A stretch of DNA of 64,000 bases from AP-15 sp963833745 (lineage in GTDB: Bacteria; Pseudomonadota; Alphaproteobacteria; ATCC43930; CGMCC-115725): NCBI GenBank assembly GCA_963833745.1, contig CAWHZD010000007.1:558001-622000 (forward strand). The letters run 5' to 3'. Positions 1 to 9,042 of this stretch are shown piece by piece. Every line of letters begins with the position of its first letter. The stretch's first letter is position 1. The notes under the pieces were generated by a model, which saw only the letters and a list, made by a program, of their open reading frames with translations, had not been told where the DNA came from and did not search any database. A program made the position numbers and the translations under genes.

Positions 1-1415
1 AGTCGAGCGCCGCGGTTCGCCGAGCGCAGTGCGGTCTCGGCGAGGCGGCGGAGGCGCTTGTCCTTGACCTGCGAGGCGATCATGTCAAGGCAGCCGACGA
101 CAGCGGTCAACAAATTGTTGAAATCATGCGCGACCCCGCCGGTGAGCTGAGCCACCGCTTCCATCTTCTGCGACTGGCGCAGCATCTCCTCCATGCGGTG
201 GCGCTCGGTGGTCTCGCGAACGATGGAAACGGCGCCGATGATCGAGCGGCGCGGGTCGTAGAGCGGGGCATGGTCCGCGTCGTAGACGACTTCTACTCCA
301 CGCGCCGGAGAAAAATACCGGCGCCCGCGCAGTTCCGTTCGGCGCCCCGCCAGGGCATCGCGCCAAGCCTGCCCGACGGGATGGTCGAGAAGATGCGGAA
401 AGACGTCGAAGACGGTCTTGCCGAGCACCTCGCTGCGCGTCAGACCACTGATGATCTCCATGCCGCCGTTCCACAGAAGATGCCTCATGTCGGCGTCGAG
501 GACGATGATGCCTTCCGTGGTGTTTTCGACGATCAGCTCGGAGAGAAGACGCTCCCGGCGCAGACGATCGTTGGCCTCGACAAGCTCGCGGGTGCGAATT
601 TCGACGCGCGCCTCGAGTTCGTCGGTGAGCCTCCGCATTTCGGCCTCGATGCGCTTGCGCTCGTCGATATCCTCGATGATCCCGAGAGTGTAAAGAATTC
701 GACCCTCTGCATCGCGGATCGGCCCGACATTGACGGCGACCCAGATCGTTTCCCCGGACTTTCGGAGGAACCGCTCCTCCAGCTGAAAATGCTCGATCTC
801 GCCGGTTGCCAATGCCGTCCCATGGCGCCGGCAGGTGTCGCGGTCAGCCGGGTGCACGATGTCGAGAAAGCTCGTTCCGGTCAGCTCGTCTGCGGTATAG
901 CCGAGCATCGTGCACAGCGCCGGATTGACCTCGCGGAAGCGAAAGTCGGGACCGGCCGTCGCCTTGCCGAGCGGGCTCTGCTCAAACGCTTGGCGGAACC
1001 TGGCCTCGCTCTCACGTAAGGTTTCGTCGGCGCGCTTGCGCTCGGTGATGTCACGCCAATAGATCGCTGTCATTCCGGGGCGGATCGGGTCGACCCATAC
1101 CCACAACCAGCAGCGGACCACCGGGCAAAAAGTCTCGAACTCCGAGGCGACGCCGGCCTCCACGGCGTTGCGCAATTGTCGCTCGGCCGCTGTTCCGGTC
1201 AGCTGCGGAAAGCATTGCCAAAGCACGCGACCCACGATCGCTTCGCGCGAGGCGCCCCACCCCTCGCAAGCGCGGAGATTGGCGCGGACAAGTCGCCAGT
1301 CATGATCGACCGCGTAGCAACCGTCCAGGATACGATCGAGGATCTCGGGGGCGAGGCGTTCGAGATCGAGGGCCTCCGCAGGATACCTGTTCGGGGCGTC
1401 CTCTCGTAGCGCCAT
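1..1415 (-). CDS. PAS-domain sensor histidine kinase (C-terminus cut by window edge)
   Basis: Reading from 1415 downwards gives a soluble-looking sensor kinase: a first PAS-like domain (first ~130 residues, starting MALREDAPNRYPAEAL), then at least two further PAS/PAC units joined by coiled segments (ERKR, ETTERHRMEE linkers), then a HisKA domain with QSQKMEAVAQLTGG followed by VAHDFNNLL, in which the His is the phospho-acceptor. The ATP-binding domain would lie beyond position 1. No transmembrane segment is visible, so it probably senses a cytoplasmic signal or redox state. The VAHDFNNLL form is typical of hybrid kinases with a C-terminal receiver, which cannot be checked here. The ATG is preceded by GGGGGAGA about 8 bases upstream, which decides the start. 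It lies downstream of an LLM oxidoreductase and an EAL protein on the same strand. Confidence 0.85.
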   Translation of the reverse strand, partial: MALREDAPNRYPAEALDLERLAPEILDRILDGCYAVDHDWRLVRANLRACEGWGASREAIVGRVLWQCFPQLTGTAAERQLRNAVEAGVASEFETFCPVVRCWLWVWVDPIRPGMTAIYWRDITERKRADETLRESEARFRQAFEQSPLGKATAGPDFRFREVNPALCTMLGYTADELTGTSFLDIVHPADRDTCRRHGTALATGEIEHFQLEERFLRKSGETIWVAVNVGPIRDAEGRILYTLGIIEDIDERKRIEAEMRRLTDELEARVEIRTRELVEANDRLRRERLLSELIVENTTEGIIVLDADMRHLLWNGGMEIISGLTRSEVLGKTVFDVFPHLLDHPVGQAWRDALAGRRTELRGRRYFSPARGVEVVYDADHAPLYDPRRSIIGAVSIVRETTERHRMEEMLRQSQKMEAVAQLTGGVAHDFNNLLTAVVGCLDMIASQVKDKRLRRLAETALRSANRGAR

Positions 1416-1593
1416 GCGCCCGTCTCCCCCGAAAGATCGCCGCGCCGTCCTAGCGGAGCCAGGTCCGCGCTGCGGCCTCAAACGATCGGAAACGCGCGTC
1501 AACTGGCAATGGTTCCGTCGTTTGCCTTGCAGGCCCGGCCGCAGTCAGCGGCCACCGGTCGCGGTTGCGCATCCTCGACACCGAAAGATCAGC

Positions 1594-2412
1594 TTAGGCT
1601 GCGACGCGGCCGGTGCCTTCGATCACCGCGTCCCAGTCATCGACGTCGCGATCGAGCGGATGAACCATGACGTGCTGCACGCCAACCTCGGCGTAGGCGG
1701 CGAGCCGGTCGCGCAATTCGCCTTGATCCTTGCCGTCCCAATGAGCGCGTATCGAGATGGTGAATCCCGGGTCAGGGCGGTCACGGCGCAGGCGCGCGAC
1801 GAGCGGCGCCGCCTGTGCGGGGGTCAGTTGGCTGCCGTGCCAGCCGTCGCCGATGCGCACCGTGCGCCGAAACGCCGGCTCGGAGCGCGCGCCGAACCAG
1901 ATCGGGATCGGTTTGTCCGGAAACGGGCGCATCGTCATCTCGTTGATTTCGGCCGGAATGTATTTACTCGCAAACGTCACCGGGTCCTGCGTCCACACCG
2001 CGCGCATCATCGCAATGCCTTCGTCGATGCGCCGTCCCCGCTCGCGGAAGGGTACACCCAAGGCCGCGAACTCGGCTTCGAGCCAGCCGACGCCGGCCCC
2101 GAGGATCAACCGGCCTTCCGAGAAATTCTGCAACGTCGCCAGTTCCTTGGCGAGCGGCAGCGGATGGCGCATCGGCAACACGAGGACACTGGTGCCGAGC
2201 CGCACCCGCTTGGTGACAGCGGCGGCCCAGGTCAGGCTCAGCACCGGGTCGTAGAAGAGCGGCGACCGCGGAAAGGTTGCGCGCGGCACGATGATGTGCT
2301 CGCTGACCCAGACGTCGCTGAGCCCCATATCCTCGGCTCGCTGAGCCGCGCGTTGGATGCGCTTGGGGGTCGCCTGTTCGCCCGCGTGAGGCAGGTGAAT
2401 CCCGATCTGCAT
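1594..2412 (-). CDS. LLM-class F420/FMN-dependent oxidoreductase
   Basis: A 272-residue luciferase-like TIM-barrel protein, close in length to the TIGR03619-type probable F420-dependent oxidoreductases. It begins MQIGIHLPHAG, and carries the family features VWVSEHI near residue 35, RVRLGTSVLVLPMRHP, the LGAGVGWLEAEF turn and FRERGRRIDEGI. Such enzymes use reduced flavin or F420 on small organic substrates; the substrate cannot be told from sequence. The open frame extends further upstream, but the ATG at 2412 has AGAGGTG just before it and marks the family N-terminus, so the extension is not coding. It follows the EAL gene by about 95 bases on the same strand. Not to be confused with a true luciferase: no LuxB partner is present. 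Confidence 0.85.
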   Translation of the reverse strand: MQIGIHLPHAGEQATPKRIQRAAQRAEDMGLSDVWVSEHIIVPRATFPRSPLFYDPVLSLTWAAAVTKRVRLGTSVLVLPMRHPLPLAKELATLQNFSEGRLILGAGVGWLEAEFAALGVPFRERGRRIDEGIAMMRAVWTQDPVTFASKYIPAEINEMTMRPFPDKPIPIWFGARSEPAFRRTVRIGDGWHGSQLTPAQAAPLVARLRRDRPDPGFTISIRAHWDGKDQGELRDRLAAYAEVGVQHVMVHPLDRDVDDWDAVIEGTGRVAA

Positions 2413-2507
2413 GCCGCACCTCTGCGCTCGCGCAATGCTGCGCACCGCGAAGGGTGCGCGCCGATCCCGGTATTCTCCGCCCGATCGAACGCCGCCGGCA
2501 AGTGCGG

Positions 2508-3323
2508 TCAGCCGCCGGCGCCGGGCGCGGGTCTCGCCGCGTCCATCCACACCCGTTCGGTCGTCGGCCGCCCGAAGTGATAACCCTGCAGATAACCGAC
2601 GCCCTCCTCGCGAAGCAGCGACGCCTCCTCCTCGGTCTCGACGCATTCGGCGACCGTGCCGAGACCGAATTCTCGGGTCAGGCCCAGCAAATGCCGCAGG
2701 ATGATCCTATTCTCGCGTCGGGCGGCAAGGCTGCGGACAAAGGAGCCGTCGATCTTTACGATATCGACCGCCAAGGCTTGAAGATGGCGCAGCGAGGTAT
2801 GCCCAGCCCCAAAATCGTCGAGGGCGACACGGCAACCGGCATGCCGCAGGGTATCGACAAAGCGGGCCGACTCGTCGAGGTCGTCCAGGGCGGCGGTCTC
2901 GGTGATCTCGACCACGAGCCGATGCGCACACTCAGGCTGGCGGCGGAGCAGCCCCATCAGCGAGCGCAACCACGGCCGGTCGCAGGCGGTGCGCCCGGAG
3001 ACGTTAAATCCGAGCCTGACCGCAGGATGGGCGGCAAGTTCACCAAACGCCTGGTTCAGCACGTACCGGTCGATCAGGCCGATCAAGCCGGTCTCTTCGG
3101 CCGCAGCGATAAACTCGCCGCAAGGGATCAAACCGCCGTTGTGATCCCGCATCCGCAACAGGCACTCAAAATAATCGATTTCGCCGGAGGCCGCACACAC
3201 CACCGGCTGGAACGCAAACAGCAAGCGATCTTGACCGAGCGCCGCGCCCAACGTCTCTTCAATCGCCACGCCGCGCCATTGCCGACCCGACTGCCCGGGG
3301 GGATGCAGCTGGTCCACGGTCAT
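2508..3323 (-). CDS. stand-alone EAL-domain cyclic-di-GMP phosphodiesterase
   Basis: About 271 residues consisting almost wholly of one EAL domain, with no GGDEF, sensor or membrane segment. The signature Glu is in ECLLRM (E53), so the motif is ECL instead of EAL. Other conserved elements are present: NVSG (Asn metal ligand), EITE, DDFGAG (paired Asp), the Lys of IVKIDG, ECVET and YLQGYHFGRP. All metal-binding and catalytic positions therefore look intact and hydrolysis of c-di-GMP to pGpG is likely. The start is chosen at the ATG with AGGTG upstream; an in-frame GTG lies two codons earlier and an in-frame stop lies at 3357-3359. Without its own sensor, activity is probably set by expression or by partner proteins. 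Confidence 0.88.
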   Translation of the reverse strand: MTVDQLHPPGQSGRQWRGVAIEETLGAALGQDRLLFAFQPVVCAASGEIDYFECLLRMRDHNGGLIPCGEFIAAAEETGLIGLIDRYVLNQAFGELAAHPAVRLGFNVSGRTACDRPWLRSLMGLLRRQPECAHRLVVEITETAALDDLDESARFVDTLRHAGCRVALDDFGAGHTSLRHLQALAVDIVKIDGSFVRSLAARRENRIILRHLLGLTREFGLGTVAECVETEEEASLLREEGVGYLQGYHFGRPTTERVWMDAARPAPGAGG

Positions 3324-3463
3324 GCGCACCTGCCGCCCGACGATCGGAAAGCGGCCTCAGTCGGACCGACTGGTGGTCTGGCGCGGGTTTTGGGAGAGCT
3401 TGCCCCGCCCGAAAGATTTTCGAACACCGCGGCGGCACACGGCCGGGTCACCGCCGCGTCAGG

Positions 3464-3517
3464 CGTACGACATTGTTCGGGCGTACGACATTGTTCGGGC
3501 GCACGAAATTTGGGCAG
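3464..3517. repeat. 18-bp direct tandem repeat
   Basis: Two exact head-to-tail copies of CGTACGACATTGTTCGGG (3464-3481 and 3482-3499) are followed by a degenerate third copy at 3500-3517. They sit in the 341-base gap between the EAL gene start (3323) and the hydrolase stop (3665), which otherwise shows no convincing gene. Possible roles are a regulator-binding iteron for the EAL gene or a simple slippage product. Confidence 0.7.
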
Positions 3518-3664
3518 ACGAAATCCCGGCACGACGCAGCCTCGATCGCTCGATCCGACGGCCCCCGGCGGTCAACGCCCGCGAAGCTCGCTCTGCCGCA
3601 AGCTAGGCGGCGAGATATGTACGAACGCTTAAATATGTTGTGCGAGCGCTTCAGAACGGATCGA

Positions 3665-4465
3665 TCAGCCGGGCGTGTGCGAAACCAGAAACGGCAGCAC
3701 GGCGTTGTTGAATTCGCGGGCCCGCACATGAACCAGGAAATGGCCGCCGCGTGGAAACAGCTTGACCTCGGCCCCCGGAATAAGCCGCGCCAGTTCCTCG
3801 GAGTAATAAGACGGAGTGACGATGTCGTCCTCGGCGCCGATCACCAGGGTCGGCGTCTTGATGCGCGCAAGTTCGCTGGTCCGATCGAAGGCCAGCATTG
3901 CGTCGATTCGGTTGACCACCATATCGGTCGGAGCAAAGGTCGCCAGATGCTGCGCTTCGATCTGGCGCAACTTTTCGTTGTTGCGGGCAACCCACCAGCT
4001 CGGATACCAGACCAGCGTCGCCGACTGCAAGTAGATGCTCGGCCCGAGGCGCTCCAAGATCTCCTTGCGTAAGGCGTAGAGCCGGCGGAAATAAGCGTCC
4101 GCCTTGGTCCAGGTCGCCGACAGGACGACACTCGCGAGCCGGTTAGAGTGTTCAATCGCCAGTACCTGGGCGACAGCACCCCCGGTGGAATGGCCGACGA
4201 CATGCGCACGGCGGATCTCGAGCGCATCCATCAACGCGATGGTGTCGACCGCCATGCGCTCGACCGTATAGCCCATCCGCGCCGGATCGCTCTGCCCAAT
4301 ACCGCGATGGTCGAAAGTGACGACTTCGAACCGTTTGGCGAACGCGGCAACCTGCTCCTGCCAAAACGATGCGTATCCGCCCAGCCCGCTGATGAACAGG
4401 ACGGGGAAGCCCATTCCTTGGCGCTCGTAATAGAGCGAGCACTCACCGATCGAGATGCGCGGCAT
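3665..4465 (-). CDS. alpha/beta-fold hydrolase (RutD / enol-lactonase-like)
   Basis: A 266-residue single-domain alpha/beta hydrolase. Visible features are the oxyanion strand GFPVLFISGLGGYASFW, the FDHRGIGQSD loop, the nucleophile elbow VGHSTGG (Ser near residue 92), an IGAEDDIVTP acid region near residue 210 and the catalytic His in GGHF near residue 243. A helical cap of about 70 residues (residues 125-190) contains several Trp/Tyr residues. The overall form resembles 3-oxoadipate enol-lactonase and aminoacrylate hydrolase RutD, but no rut or pca gene is nearby, so the substrate is unknown. It is transcribed divergently from the XRE regulator that starts at about 4742, which may control it. 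Confidence 0.85.
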   Translation of the reverse strand: MPRISIGECSLYYERQGMGFPVLFISGLGGYASFWQEQVAAFAKRFEVVTFDHRGIGQSDPARMGYTVERMAVDTIALMDALEIRRAHVVGHSTGGAVAQVLAIEHSNRLASVVLSATWTKADAYFRRLYALRKEILERLGPSIYLQSATLVWYPSWWVARNNEKLRQIEAQHLATFAPTDMVVNRIDAMLAFDRTSELARIKTPTLVIGAEDDIVTPSYYSEELARLIPGAEVKLFPRGGHFLVHVRAREFNNAVLPFLVSHTPG

Positions 4466-4741
4466 CGATCTCAGTTCAAAAGGTCGCCGTCGGTATCATC
4501 GGCGCAGGCAGGCTGTCAACGCGAAGGGCAATGCATAAGACGCAAATGTGAACGGCGCGGTGCACTGCGGTACCGGCAAAGCCGCCTAAAAATTGACACA
4601 TCGCGACCGTTCTATGCGCGACACCATGCAGTTGAGCATGGGGACCGGAGCTAGCGCGCTCGTTCCGGGGCTGAACGACAGAACTGGGAATCAGGTGCCC
4701 CCTCGCGTGGCACGGGCCTTGACCTAATTCGAGTGAGCGAC

Positions 4742-5212
4742 ATGACGGACCAGGACCACCAGATGATCAAAGCGCGGCGTATCGACGGATTGCGTCCGGG
4801 TGGCGGAGAGGTCGAGGTCGAACCGTCCGCGCGGGTGCTTTCCGTCGCGCGGCGCTCGACCACCCGAACCCAGGACATCGACCGTCATGTCGGCGCCCGC
4901 GTGCGCGAGCGACGGATCATGCTCGGTCTCACCCAGCAGCAGCTCGCCGATCTGATCGGTGTCACCTATCAGCAGGCGCACAAATACGAGCGCGCAATCA
5001 ACCGCATCTCGGCCGGCCGCCTGTTCGAGATCGCCCAGGTGCTGGGCGTTCCTGCCAGCTATTTCTTTGCCGGACTTGAACAGGACAGCGACCGTTCGGT
5101 CAGCCCGCGCGAGCGCATGTGCCTTGAATTGGCGCGCAATTTCGCGCAGATCCCGAACGAGCGGCACCAGGAGGCGTTAAGCCAGCTGGCGCGCGTGCTC
5201 GCCGCGGAATGA
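4742..5212 (+). CDS. XRE/Cro-type helix-turn-helix transcriptional regulator
   Basis: About 156 residues. A ~45-residue polar N-terminal arm leads to an HTH_3 domain (VGARVRERRIMLGLTQQQLA, then GVTYQQAHKYERAINRISAG), and an alpha-helical tail (SPRERMCLELARNFAQIP) probably mediates dimerisation. The arrangement 'RRxxLGLTQQ...YQQ..KYE.G.NR.SAGRL' recurs in a paralog at 9239-9697. A GTG nine bases upstream (4733) is an alternative start; neither has a strong ribosome site, so the exact N-terminus is uncertain. It is divergent from the hydrolase, with a 276-base shared upstream region in which I could not define an operator. Confidence 0.85.
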   Translation: MTDQDHQMIKARRIDGLRPGGGEVEVEPSARVLSVARRSTTRTQDIDRHVGARVRERRIMLGLTQQQLADLIGVTYQQAHKYERAINRISAGRLFEIAQVLGVPASYFFAGLEQDSDRSVSPRERMCLELARNFAQIPNERHQEALSQLARVLAAE

Positions 5213-5231
5213 GGTTGAAGGGATAGCTGGC

Positions 5232-5408
5232 TCAGATCGGCGGCCGCCGGCGGGCGACAACGCCGGATACCAGCGCCACCACGAAAATGACGAGGAAGAC
5301 GAAGAATAAGATTTTGGCGATGCCGGCTGCCGCGACGGCAACGCCGCCAAAGCCGAAAAATCCCGCGATGATCGCGATGATCAGAAAGACCAGCGCCCAG
5401 TAGAGCAT
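5232..5408 (-). CDS. DUF1328 small membrane protein (YtjA-like)
   Basis: A 58-residue hydrophobic protein starting MLYWALVFLIIAIIAGFFGF, the hallmark of the DUF1328/YtjA family, with two membrane-spanning stretches (residues 3-22 and 29-49) and a basic tail (ARRRPPI). The start is fixed by GGAGGA immediately upstream: the longer frame MEEKMLY actually reads through the ribosome-binding site. Family members are induced by stress in several proteobacteria but have no assigned activity. It converges with the XRE gene and lies downstream of the lipid kinase on the same strand. Confidence 0.85.
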   Translation of the reverse strand: MLYWALVFLIIAIIAGFFGFGGVAVAAAGIAKILFFVFLVIFVVALVSGVVARRRPPI

Positions 5409-5518
5409 TTTCTCCTCCATTGCCAATCCACCCGAAGCAACGGGGGTGCCCGCGGGGCGATGGCCATTGGCTGAAACAAGTTTGCCCGCCGCGCGGTTCC
5501 TGACGATCTTGAGTTGGC

Positions 5519-6412
5519 CTACCTCGTAGGTTGCACCAAAAGCAGCGGCGTGTCGGCGATCCCGATTGCGATCGGCAGCTCTCCGGCAACCTCGCCGTCG
5601 ATCTCGACCAGAGGCGGTCCGGCCGGATTCCGGTCGATCGCCGCTATGTCGAGCCTGGGCCCGGCGAGGATCGAAACCTCGGGCAAGCGGTGTAGCGCGC
5701 CCACCATCATCGCGACGAGCCCGCGCAAGGCAGCAAGGCGCCCGGTGCGCCGGAACAGCACAATATGGAGCGTCGGCTCCCCGAGACAGGCCGCCGGGGC
5801 GATCACAAAGTTGCCGGCGTAGCGCCGCCCTTTGACGATAATCACCGAGGCCGCGCGCTGTTCGCCGCCCGTCATGCCGACGACGAACTCGCGCCGGTGA
5901 TAGTGCAACAGGCACCGGGCTATCGCCCAGACGAAGGCAAGCTTGCCGGCGCGCCGTTTGAGGCCGATGCCAAGGGCGCCCAGCACCTCGGCGTCGAAGC
6001 CGACTCCGGCGGTTGCGACGAACAGCCGCTCTCCGGCAACACCCGGCCAGATCGGCTGAGCCGCCGCCTCGGCGATCACCCTGGCAGCCGCCTCGGGTGC
6101 GTGCGGCATGCCGATCTCATTCGCCAGCACGTTTGCGGTGCCGAGTGGCAGCACCGCCAACAGCCGCGATGACCGACAAAGGCCGTTGACGACTTCGTTG
6201 ACGGTACCGTCGCCGCCTGCCGCCACGATCACGTCAAAAACCGAATCTGCGGTACGCGCCAGGCGCTCGGCGTCGCCGGAACTCTGCGTTTCGTGGACCA
6301 CGACCCGGCAGCCACGTTGTTCGAGCGCGCCGACAACGCGACGCAGGCGGTTTTCGCTGCGTCTTTTTCGGCCCGCAGCCGGATTGGCGATGATCAGTAT
6401 CTGCCGCGCCAT
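5519..6412 (-). CDS. diacylglycerol/lipid kinase family protein (LCB5/YegS-like)
   Basis: A 297-residue protein with the DAGK catalytic domain: nucleotide-binding ANPAAGRK near residue 10, the family signature AAGGDGTVNEVVNGL near residue 65, and LPLGTANVLANEIG near residue 92. The C-terminal beta-rich half ends in an EIDGE element typical of the YegS-like fold. It phosphorylates a lipid or sphingoid-like hydroxyl at the inner membrane face; the precise lipid is unknown. It starts 22 bases after the asnB stop on the same strand, so it is probably the last gene of the nusG-like/asnB operon. That placement suggests a link to envelope lipid or polysaccharide metabolism. Confidence 0.87.
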   Translation of the reverse strand: MARQILIIANPAAGRKRRSENRLRRVVGALEQRGCRVVVHETQSSGDAERLARTADSVFDVIVAAGGDGTVNEVVNGLCRSSRLLAVLPLGTANVLANEIGMPHAPEAAARVIAEAAAQPIWPGVAGERLFVATAGVGFDAEVLGALGIGLKRRAGKLAFVWAIARCLLHYHRREFVVGMTGGEQRAASVIIVKGRRYAGNFVIAPAACLGEPTLHIVLFRRTGRLAALRGLVAMMVGALHRLPEVSILAGPRLDIAAIDRNPAGPPLVEIDGEVAGELPIAIGIADTPLLLVQPTR

Positions 6413-6434
6413 GGCAAACGGCCGCGGCGGCAGT

Positions 6435-8375
6435 TTAGGCCGCAGGCTGCAACAAAATCGCGTCGGCCGGCGCGTCGATCCACATCCGGAACCACAATTC
6501 CAGCATCAGCAGCGCCCATAGCCGGTTCTGGTGATCGAACCGCTGCGAACAATGCTCGTCGAGCAGACGGTGAACATAGCCCGGCCGGAATAGACCCCGC
6601 TGCTGCGCGCTCTGCGACAGCAGGATGTCATAGGCCATCTCCTTGAGCTCGCCGCGAAACCAGCGGTCGATCGGGCAGCCGAACCCGCGCTTTGGCCGGT
6701 CCAGGATGGCGCGCGGCAGGTAGGGCTCCATCGCCGATTTGAACAGCGATTTCAGCGCACCGCCGCTCATCTTGACCGTGTCCGGCAGCATCGCCGCCCA
6801 TTCCACCAGTTCGTGGTCGAGCAAAGGTGAGCGGGCCTCCAGACCGTGCGCCATGCAGGCGACGTCGACTTTCACCATCAGATCGTCGGGGAGATAGGTG
6901 TGGATGTCGGCGCGGTTGGCGCCGGCTCCGAGGCTCCCGGTCGCGTCGAAATAGGATGCCAACAAATCGCCAACCGAGCGGTCGAGGTAGCCGTGCATCG
7001 CCTCGGCATAAGCCTCGTTCTTGTCGCCATCGCCAAAGAAGGCGATTGTCGGCAAATAGCGGCGCGCCGGGGCCGAGGACGGCGCCGACAGCGCGCCGCG
7101 GATCTGGCGCAGCTTGAACCGGCGTTGCAATCGCGACGGCGCCATGCCGGCCAACCGCGCGAGCCCGGCGCGGGCCGCCGCCGGCAGACGGTCGAGCCGT
7201 GCCAGCCAATGCATGGCTTTGTACCGGCCGTACCCGAGAAAGCACTCGTCGCCGCCATCACCGGTCAGCGCGACGGTCACATGGCGGCGCGCCATCTCGG
7301 CGACATACCAGGTCGGAACCGCCGAGGGATCGGCAAACGGCTCACCATAATGCCACACCAGGTGCGGCAGCACTGCGACAGCGTCGGGTTCGACCACCAG
7401 CTCCCGGTGATCGGTGCCGTAACGCTGCGCCATCATCCGCGCATAACGGGTTTCGTCGTAGTGCTTGTCGGCAAAGCCGATCGAGAAGGTCTTGACCCGG
7501 CCGCCGCCACCCCGAGCCATCATCGCGACCACGGCGGACGAGTCGACGCCGCCCGACAAGAACGCGCCGAGCGGCACGTCTGAAATCAGCCGCAGCCGTA
7601 CCGCTTCCTCGAGCCGCTCGACGAGTTCGCCGCGCAGCTGGGCGGGGTTGCAGCGCCCGCTGCTCGCATTCGGGTGGGGCAGTTCCCAATATCGCAACAG
7701 CTCGGGCTCGCCGAGGCAGCCGTCCTGATCCAGGGCGGCGATCAGGTAATGGGCGGCCGGCAATTTGCTGACGCCGGCAAAAGCGGTCGTCGGCGCCGGC
7801 ACGTACTGCAACGTCAGAAAATTGTCGATCGCGTCGAGATCCGGGATACGCGCGACATCAGGCAAGGCGTGCAGCGCCTTGATCTCCGAACCGAAAACCA
7901 ATCCGGATCGGGTGCGCGCCCAGTAGAGCGGCTTTTTGCCAATCCGGTCGCGCGCCAGAACCAGCCGGCGGGTGCGTCGGTCCCAGAGCGCCAGCGCAAA
8001 CATTCCGCGCAGCCGCGAAAAAATCCGCGGGCCCCAGGCATGCCAGCCATTTACGATAACTTCGGTGTCGCTGCGGCTGCGAAACCGGTAGCCGCGCGCA
8101 GTCAGCTCGCCGCGAAGCTCGGCAAAGTTGTAGACCTCGCCGTTATAGGTGATCCACACGCTGCGGTCGGCGCTTGCCATCGGCTGATGCGCGGCAGGCG
8201 ACAGATCGATGATCGACAAGCGTGCATGCGCGAGACCGGCGTGGCCGTCGGTCCACACGCCTTCGTCGTCGGGGCCGCGATGCCGCAACGGTGCAATCAT
8301 CCGCCACAGCTGCGCTTCCAGCTCTGCGGTGGACAGCACCGGATCGGCGCTTACAAAACCGGCGATCCCGCACAT
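6435..8375 (-). CDS. asnB: asparagine synthase (glutamine-hydrolysing)
   Basis: A 646-residue class II glutamine amidotransferase/AsnB. It starts MCGIAGFVS, placing the nucleophilic Cys at position 2 after Met removal; HRGPDDEGVW and the YNGEVYNF loop complete the glutaminase domain (residues 1-~210). The synthetase domain has the PP-loop FLSGGVDSSAVVAMM (near residue 275) and ALTGDGGDECFLGY. Glutamine-derived ammonia would amidate aspartate or another carboxylate. GAGGGG just upstream of the ATG supports this start. Long AsnB proteins of this type often sit in exopolysaccharide clusters, acting on sugar carboxylates; the NusG/RfaH-like gene 57 bases upstream fits that reading, although no glycosyltransferases are nearby. 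Confidence 0.92.
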   Translation of the reverse strand: MCGIAGFVSADPVLSTAELEAQLWRMIAPLRHRGPDDEGVWTDGHAGLAHARLSIIDLSPAAHQPMASADRSVWITYNGEVYNFAELRGELTARGYRFRSRSDTEVIVNGWHAWGPRIFSRLRGMFALALWDRRTRRLVLARDRIGKKPLYWARTRSGLVFGSEIKALHALPDVARIPDLDAIDNFLTLQYVPAPTTAFAGVSKLPAAHYLIAALDQDGCLGEPELLRYWELPHPNASSGRCNPAQLRGELVERLEEAVRLRLISDVPLGAFLSGGVDSSAVVAMMARGGGGRVKTFSIGFADKHYDETRYARMMAQRYGTDHRELVVEPDAVAVLPHLVWHYGEPFADPSAVPTWYVAEMARRHVTVALTGDGGDECFLGYGRYKAMHWLARLDRLPAAARAGLARLAGMAPSRLQRRFKLRQIRGALSAPSSAPARRYLPTIAFFGDGDKNEAYAEAMHGYLDRSVGDLLASYFDATGSLGAGANRADIHTYLPDDLMVKVDVACMAHGLEARSPLLDHELVEWAAMLPDTVKMSGGALKSLFKSAMEPYLPRAILDRPKRGFGCPIDRWFRGELKEMAYDILLSQSAQQRGLFRPGYVHRLLDEHCSQRFDHQNRLWALLMLELWFRMWIDAPADAILLQPAA

Positions 8376-8432
8376 TGCATTGCGCCCCTCGCCCTCTTTC
8401 GCGAGCGTGACCGACCGCGGCGAGCCACGCGT

Positions 8433-8933
8433 TCAGGCGGCCTCGATCATGTTTCCGGCGAGCCGGGCCCGCACGGTACGGCCGAGCAATTCGAGCAGCA
8501 CGATCACCCGGTCGTGGTCGTGCAGCTCGACGAGCCGGCCGACCATGTCGCCGAACGCACCTGCGGTGACGCGCACCAGTTCCCCCGGCCGCAGCCTTTC
8601 TGGCGGATCAAGGCCGTCAAAGGCCCCTTCCCGTTCGCGCGCCCGTATCGCCTCGACGACTTCGCTTGGCACGGGCGCCGGCCGGTCTCCAGCCCGCACC
8701 ACATCGCTGACGCCAAAGCTTGACAGAATTGGTCGCCAGCGCATCGCCGGCTCGTCGACAGCAGCGAACAAATAACGCGGGAACAGCGGACGCAGGGCCA
8801 GTTGCCGGCGACGGGCATGGCTGACCCAGATCCGGCACCGGGGCAGATAGGCGCCGTAACCCTGGCGCAGCAGATTTTGGAGCGCCCTGGTCTCGGCATG
8901 GATCTGGGTGTGGACCGCGAACCAAGACGTCAT
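8433..8933 (-). CDS. NusG/RfaH-like transcription antiterminator
   Basis: A 166-residue NusG paralog. The NGN domain (residues 1-~105) starts MTSWFAVHTQIHAETRA and includes the PLFPRYLFAAVD strand. A KOW domain follows, with RPGELVRVTAGAFGDMVGRL and a final beta-strand region. Specialised paralogs of this size (RfaH, UpxY, LoaP families) bind RNA polymerase at the head of long operons, often for surface polysaccharides, and suppress termination. It is the first gene of the nusG-like/asnB/lipid-kinase operon, with a 305-base region before it (8934-9238) that carries an inverted repeat. This is a paralog; the housekeeping nusG would sit with secE and ribosomal genes, which are absent here. Confidence 0.88.
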   Translation of the reverse strand: MTSWFAVHTQIHAETRALQNLLRQGYGAYLPRCRIWVSHARRRQLALRPLFPRYLFAAVDEPAMRWRPILSSFGVSDVVRAGDRPAPVPSEVVEAIRAREREGAFDGLDPPERLRPGELVRVTAGAFGDMVGRLVELHDHDRVIVLLELLGRTVRARLAGNMIEAA

Positions 8934-9042
8934 GGCGAGGCCTTTCGCCGGGTCGAGCCCGGCGGCGGAACGCCGATCGCCTCAGCCCGAGTGGCAATGT
9001 CCACGCGTGATTTCCCCCTTGAGCAGATACCGAAGGTTATCG

